This document shows positions 6,877 to 8,719 of a DNA stretch of 8,719 nt, one piece after another; within the stretch, counting starts at the first letter, position 1, and every line of letters starts with the position of its first letter. Origin of the DNA: an uncultured Shinella sp. (lineage in GTDB: Bacteria > Pseudomonadota > Alphaproteobacteria > Rhizobiales > Rhizobiaceae). The stretch lies in assembly GCA_946886325.1 (NCBI GenBank), contig CAMPIK010000079.1:1-8719 (forward strand). The letters run 5' to 3'. The notes below the pieces were generated by a model. The model was given only the letters and a program-made list of their open reading frames with translations. It made no database searches and was not told the origin of the DNA. A program made the translations under genes and the position numbers.

Positions 6877-7359
6877 TCAGGCGCGATGATAGGGATGGCC
6901 GGAGAGAATGGTGACCGCGCGATAGAGCTGTTCGGCAATCAGGATGCGCACGAGCTGGTGCGGCCAGGTGAGTTTTCCGAGGCAGAGAACCGCGTCGGCG
7001 CGGTCGTGAAGCGCGGGGTCGAGGCCATCCGCCCCGCCGATGGCGATCGTCAGATCGCGTTTGCCCGCATCCCGGTATTTGCCGAGAAGGTCGGCAAAGG
7101 CTTCGGAGTCGAGCGCCTTGCCGCGTTCGTCGAGCAGAATGAGCACGCTGCCATCCGGCAGGGCCTTTTCGAGCATGGCCGCTTCGTCGCGCTTGCGGGT
7201 CTCGGCATTCGACGCGCGGCTTTCGGCAACCTCCGTCATCCGGCCGGCCTCAAGGCCTATCGCGGGGCCGGTCTTCGCGAAACGGTCGATATAGCGCGCG
7301 GCGAGTTCCTTTTCGGGTCCGGCCTTCAGCCGCCCAACCGCAAACAGACCAATCCGCAT
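6877..7359 (-). CDS. rlmH: 23S rRNA pseudouridine-1915 N3-methyltransferase RlmH
   Basis: A 160-residue SPOUT-family methyltransferase that methylates pseudouridine 1915 in helix 69 of 23S rRNA on assembled 70S ribosomes, using S-adenosylmethionine. Visible hallmarks are LLDERGK near residue 76, the knot loop IGGADG at 107-112, LGKLTWPHQLVR near 127-138 and the C-terminal GHPYHR at 154-159. Length matches the family (about 155-160). The frame is open to 7398, but the ATG at 7359 starts directly at the conserved MRIGLFAVGRLK with a modest GGGA seven bases upstream; the 13 extra upstream residues do not look like RlmH. It follows rsfS by 108 bases, as in many bacteria where rsfS and rlmH are paired. 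Confidence 0.95.
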   Translation of the reverse strand: MRIGLFAVGRLKAGPEKELAARYIDRFAKTGPAIGLEAGRMTEVAESRASNAETRKRDEAAMLEKALPDGSVLILLDERGKALDSEAFADLLGKYRDAGKRDLTIAIGGADGLDPALHDRADAVLCLGKLTWPHQLVRILIAEQLYRAVTILSGHPYHRA

Positions 7360-7402
7360 TCTGCCGTCCCAGGTCCTTTCGCGGGCACAAAGCGGCAACG
7401 TT

Positions 7403-7415
7403 CACCTGTCAGGTG
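7403..7415. repeat. Short perfect inverted repeat between rsfS and rlmH (operator-like)
   Basis: CACCTG-T-CAGGTG is a perfect 6+1+6 palindrome in the 108-base gap upstream of rlmH. It has no T-rich tail, so it is not a terminator. It may be a protein-binding site or chance. Confidence 0.35.
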
Positions 7416-7467
7416 CCATACGCGCTTCGCCGCTTCCGCCGCCCACCTCGTCAGGCAGCGCTTTTCC

Positions 7468-7881
7468 TCAATGCAGCGTGCCGTCCTCGATTTCGGGAGC
7501 CGCCCACATCCGTTCGATGTTGTAGAACTCCCGCACTTCCGGGCGGAACACATGAATGATGATATCGCCGGTGTCGATCAGGACCCAGTCGCCGGCTTCC
7601 AGACCCTCGATGCGGGCGGAGCCGAAGCCCTCGTCCTTGAGGTCGGTGAGCAGGTGGTCGGCGATCGCCATGACATGACGGTTGGAGCGTCCGGACACGA
7701 CCACCATGTAGTCGCCCAGCGCCGATTTTCCGGCAATGTCGATGGAAACGATATCTTCTGCCTTCGAGTCCTCAAGACTGGCGAGGACCACTTGGAGCGC
7801 GCGGTCGGCGGCATCGTCGCCACGTTCCGGGCTTTTCGAGAAGACGCGGGTGGCGCTTCCCTTTGCGTGCACTGTTGTCAG
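7468..7881 (-). CDS. rsfS: Ribosomal silencing factor RsfS, probable CTG start
   Basis: A protein of about 137 residues of the RsfS/Iojap/DUF143 family, which binds ribosomal protein uL14 on the 50S subunit and blocks subunit joining when nutrients are short. The domain at about residues 28-125 is well kept: LEDSKAEDIVSIDI, SALGDYMVVVSGRSNRHV, then GDWVLIDTGDIIIHVF and FYNIERMW. The start is uncertain. The frame is open to a TTG at 7962 and an ATG at 7959, but neither has a ribosome site and both lie upstream of the likely transcription start. The codon CTG at 7881 (followed by TTVHAKG, which I recall as the usual N-terminus in rhizobia) has AAAGGA six bases before it. A GTG at 7872 is the alternative, but its spacing from AAAGGA is about 15 bases. 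It lies between nadD and rlmH in the usual order. Confidence 0.9.
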   Translation of the reverse strand: MTTVHAKGSATRVFSKSPERGDDAADRALQVVLASLEDSKAEDIVSIDIAGKSALGDYMVVVSGRSNRHVMAIADHLLTDLKDEGFGSARIEGLEAGDWVLIDTGDIIIHVFRPEVREFYNIERMWAAPEIEDGTLH

Positions 7882-7887
7882 GGTTTT

Positions 7888-7893
7888 TCCTTT
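7888..7893 (-). promoter_or_regulatory. rsfS: Ribosome binding site of rsfS
   Basis: AAAGGA on the minus strand, six bases before the CTG at 7881-7879. This spacing is ideal for CTG and too long for the GTG at 7872, and there is no comparable site before the ATG at 7959. It decides the start choice for rsfS. Confidence 0.55.
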
Positions 7894-7948
7894 CCAAGTA
7901 ACAGGACAGGCGCGTCGCGATTCGACCAATGACGTCGTCCCGCCCCTA

Positions 7949-7978
7949 AATTTAGGCATCAATAGGTTTACGTTTCAA
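7949..7978 (-). promoter_or_regulatory. Candidate promoter for rsfS (and rlmH)
   Basis: On the minus strand, TTGAAA (7978-7973, 5 of 6 to TTGACA), an 18-base spacer, then TAAATT (7954-7949, 4 of 6 to TATAAT). The expected transcription start near 7942 would give a leader of about 60 bases before the CTG/GTG start of rsfS. The -10 lies within a perfect 12-base palindrome, CCTAAATTTAGG (7945-7956), an AT-rich patch in otherwise GC-rich DNA. Confidence 0.5.
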
Positions 7979-8037
7979 GACGCCACATGTGAGGGATGCT
8001 TTTCTCTATTGGACAAGTGCGGCCTCGGGCGGCGATT

Positions 8038-8674
8038 TCAGCCGTCTCTTGCCGCTGCACCGGCTGCCCGAAGCGCCGTGGAACTGAGCGGCGAGCGCGG
8101 CCCGTGGATGAAGGTCCAGGCCGGCGCCTTCCGCCTTGCGAGCGTCGCCGCGTCATCCTCGTCGACCCGTGCATAGTCGAATGTCTTCGCCATCTTCGAC
8201 GACAGGTAGGACAGCGTATCGCCCGGACGGTCGATGACGGCGATCGGGAAGGTGGAGGCGATCTTGCGCCAGTTCTGCCAGCGGTGGAAGTCCTTGAGAT
8301 TGTCGGCGCCCATGATCCAGACGAAGCGGACGCCGGGGTTTCGTGCGCGAACGATCGAGAGCGTCTTTGCCGTATAGTTCTGGCCGAGCGTCTTTTCGAA
8401 GGCCGTCACCTTGACGCGCGGGTCGGGCGTCAGTGCGTCGCTGCGCAACAGCCGCTCGGCAAGCGGCGCGAGGGATACGCCGGTCTTTCAAGGGGTTGCC
8501 GGGCGTCACCATCCACCAGAGCTGGTCGAGCCCGAGGCGCCGCATGGCGATTTCCGCCACCAGCACATGGCCCTCGTGCGGCGGATTGAAGGAGCCGCCG
8601 AAGAGACCGACCGCCATGCCCTTTTCGACATAGGGCATGCGCAGATACCGGCGGGCGATCTCCCCCTCGCTCAC
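8038..8674 (-). pseudogene. nadD: Nicotinate-nucleotide adenylyltransferase NadD, disrupted by a one-base frameshift
   Basis: NadD adenylates nicotinate mononucleotide to deamido-NAD in NAD synthesis. The N-terminal part, read from the GTG at 8674, shows the nucleotidyltransferase motif [11 protein letters not shown] (residues 26-36) and [16 protein letters not shown]. After residue 67 the frame is lost. The rest continues in the next frame from about 8473 to the TGA at 8038: [20 protein letters not shown], then [29 protein letters not shown] and the C-terminal SSTALR motif. Removing one G from the GGG at 8472-8474 (plus strand) restores a 211-residue protein of normal length with all motifs. 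NadD is usually essential and the halves show no decay, so a sequencing error or very recent mutation is likely. The GTG start is one base after the proA stop; an ATG at 8638 is an alternative. Confidence 0.88.
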
Positions 8675-8675
8675 C

Positions 8676-8719
8676 TCAGGGCCGGACCTGGCCGGTGCCG
8701 CGGACGCGATACTTGAACG
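8676..8719 (-). CDS. proA: C-terminal end of gamma-glutamyl phosphate reductase ProA (truncated by window edge)
   Basis: The last 13 codons of a minus-strand gene running in from the right edge encode [13 protein letters not shown] followed by TGA at 8678-8676. This resembles the C-terminus of rhizobial ProA (the TTFKYxxxGxGQxRP type), the second enzyme of proline synthesis from glutamate. The assignment rests on this short tail and on the known proA-nadD gene order. The stop is one base from the nadD GTG, implying an operon. Confidence 0.65.
   Translation of the reverse strand, partial: FKYRVRGTGQVRP

Noticed and set aside
5220..6914. Open frame of 564 codons on the plus strand opposite the envC-like gene
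   Set aside because: Shadow frame with no motif; the minus strand has the signal peptide, coiled coil and LytM-like domain.
6756..6938. Longer N-terminus for the envC-like protein starting at 6938
   Set aside because: It would overlap the end of rlmH and put about 60 arginine-rich residues ahead of the signal peptide; the ATG at 6755 has a ribosome site and fits the family.
8153..8473. Out-of-frame C-terminal part of the 173-codon nadD frame
   Set aside because: After residue 67 it is Arg/Pro-rich and unlike NadD, while the overlapping frame carries the true NadD C-terminus.

Overview
The window looks like chromosomal DNA of a Rhizobiales alphaproteobacterium, most likely Rhizobiaceae, though the genus cannot be fixed from this sequence. 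The evidence is the GC-rich, strongly G/C-ending codon use, the protein styles, and a gene order I recall from rhizobia and their Bartonella/Brucella relatives: proA - nadD - rsfS - rlmH - envC-like - ctpA - YibQ-type deacetylase - rppH (ialA).

Layout. (1) Positions 2-2104, plus strand: the 3' part of a large RTX (calcium-binding nonapeptide repeat) protein, open at the left edge and ending in a C-terminus typical of type I secretion. (2) Positions 2105-2192: a short convergent gap holding a perfect 14-bp hairpin that can act as a shared terminator. (3) Positions 2193-8719, minus strand: eight co-oriented genes, read from the right edge leftward. They are the last 13 codons of proA, nadD (broken by a one-base frameshift), rsfS, rlmH, an EnvC-type murein hydrolase activator, the carboxy-terminal processing protease ctpA, a divergent polysaccharide deacetylase, and rppH. 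No stretch longer than about 160 bases lacks a gene.

How the genes fit together. The right half is housekeeping: proline synthesis (proA), NAD synthesis (nadD), ribosome silencing (rsfS) and 23S rRNA methylation (rlmH). The middle is a cell-envelope group in which envC and ctpA overlap by 11 bases, followed by the deacetylase-like gene. Two of the three envelope proteins look catalytically degenerate: the LytM domain lacks the metal-binding pattern, as expected for EnvC, and the deacetylase-like protein lacks the usual Asp-Asp and His motifs. This suggests regulatory roles in peptidoglycan remodelling. rppH closes the run with an mRNA 5'-end decapping enzyme. A strong hairpin with a T-rich tail between ctpA and the deacetylase may attenuate expression of the last two genes.

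I see no CRISPR array, tRNA, rRNA, insertion sequence or phage gene. The least ordinary items are the modular RTX protein, the apparent loss of catalytic motifs in the deacetylase-like protein, the nadD frameshift, and the probable CTG start of rsfS. I do not see a convincing entirely new system here.
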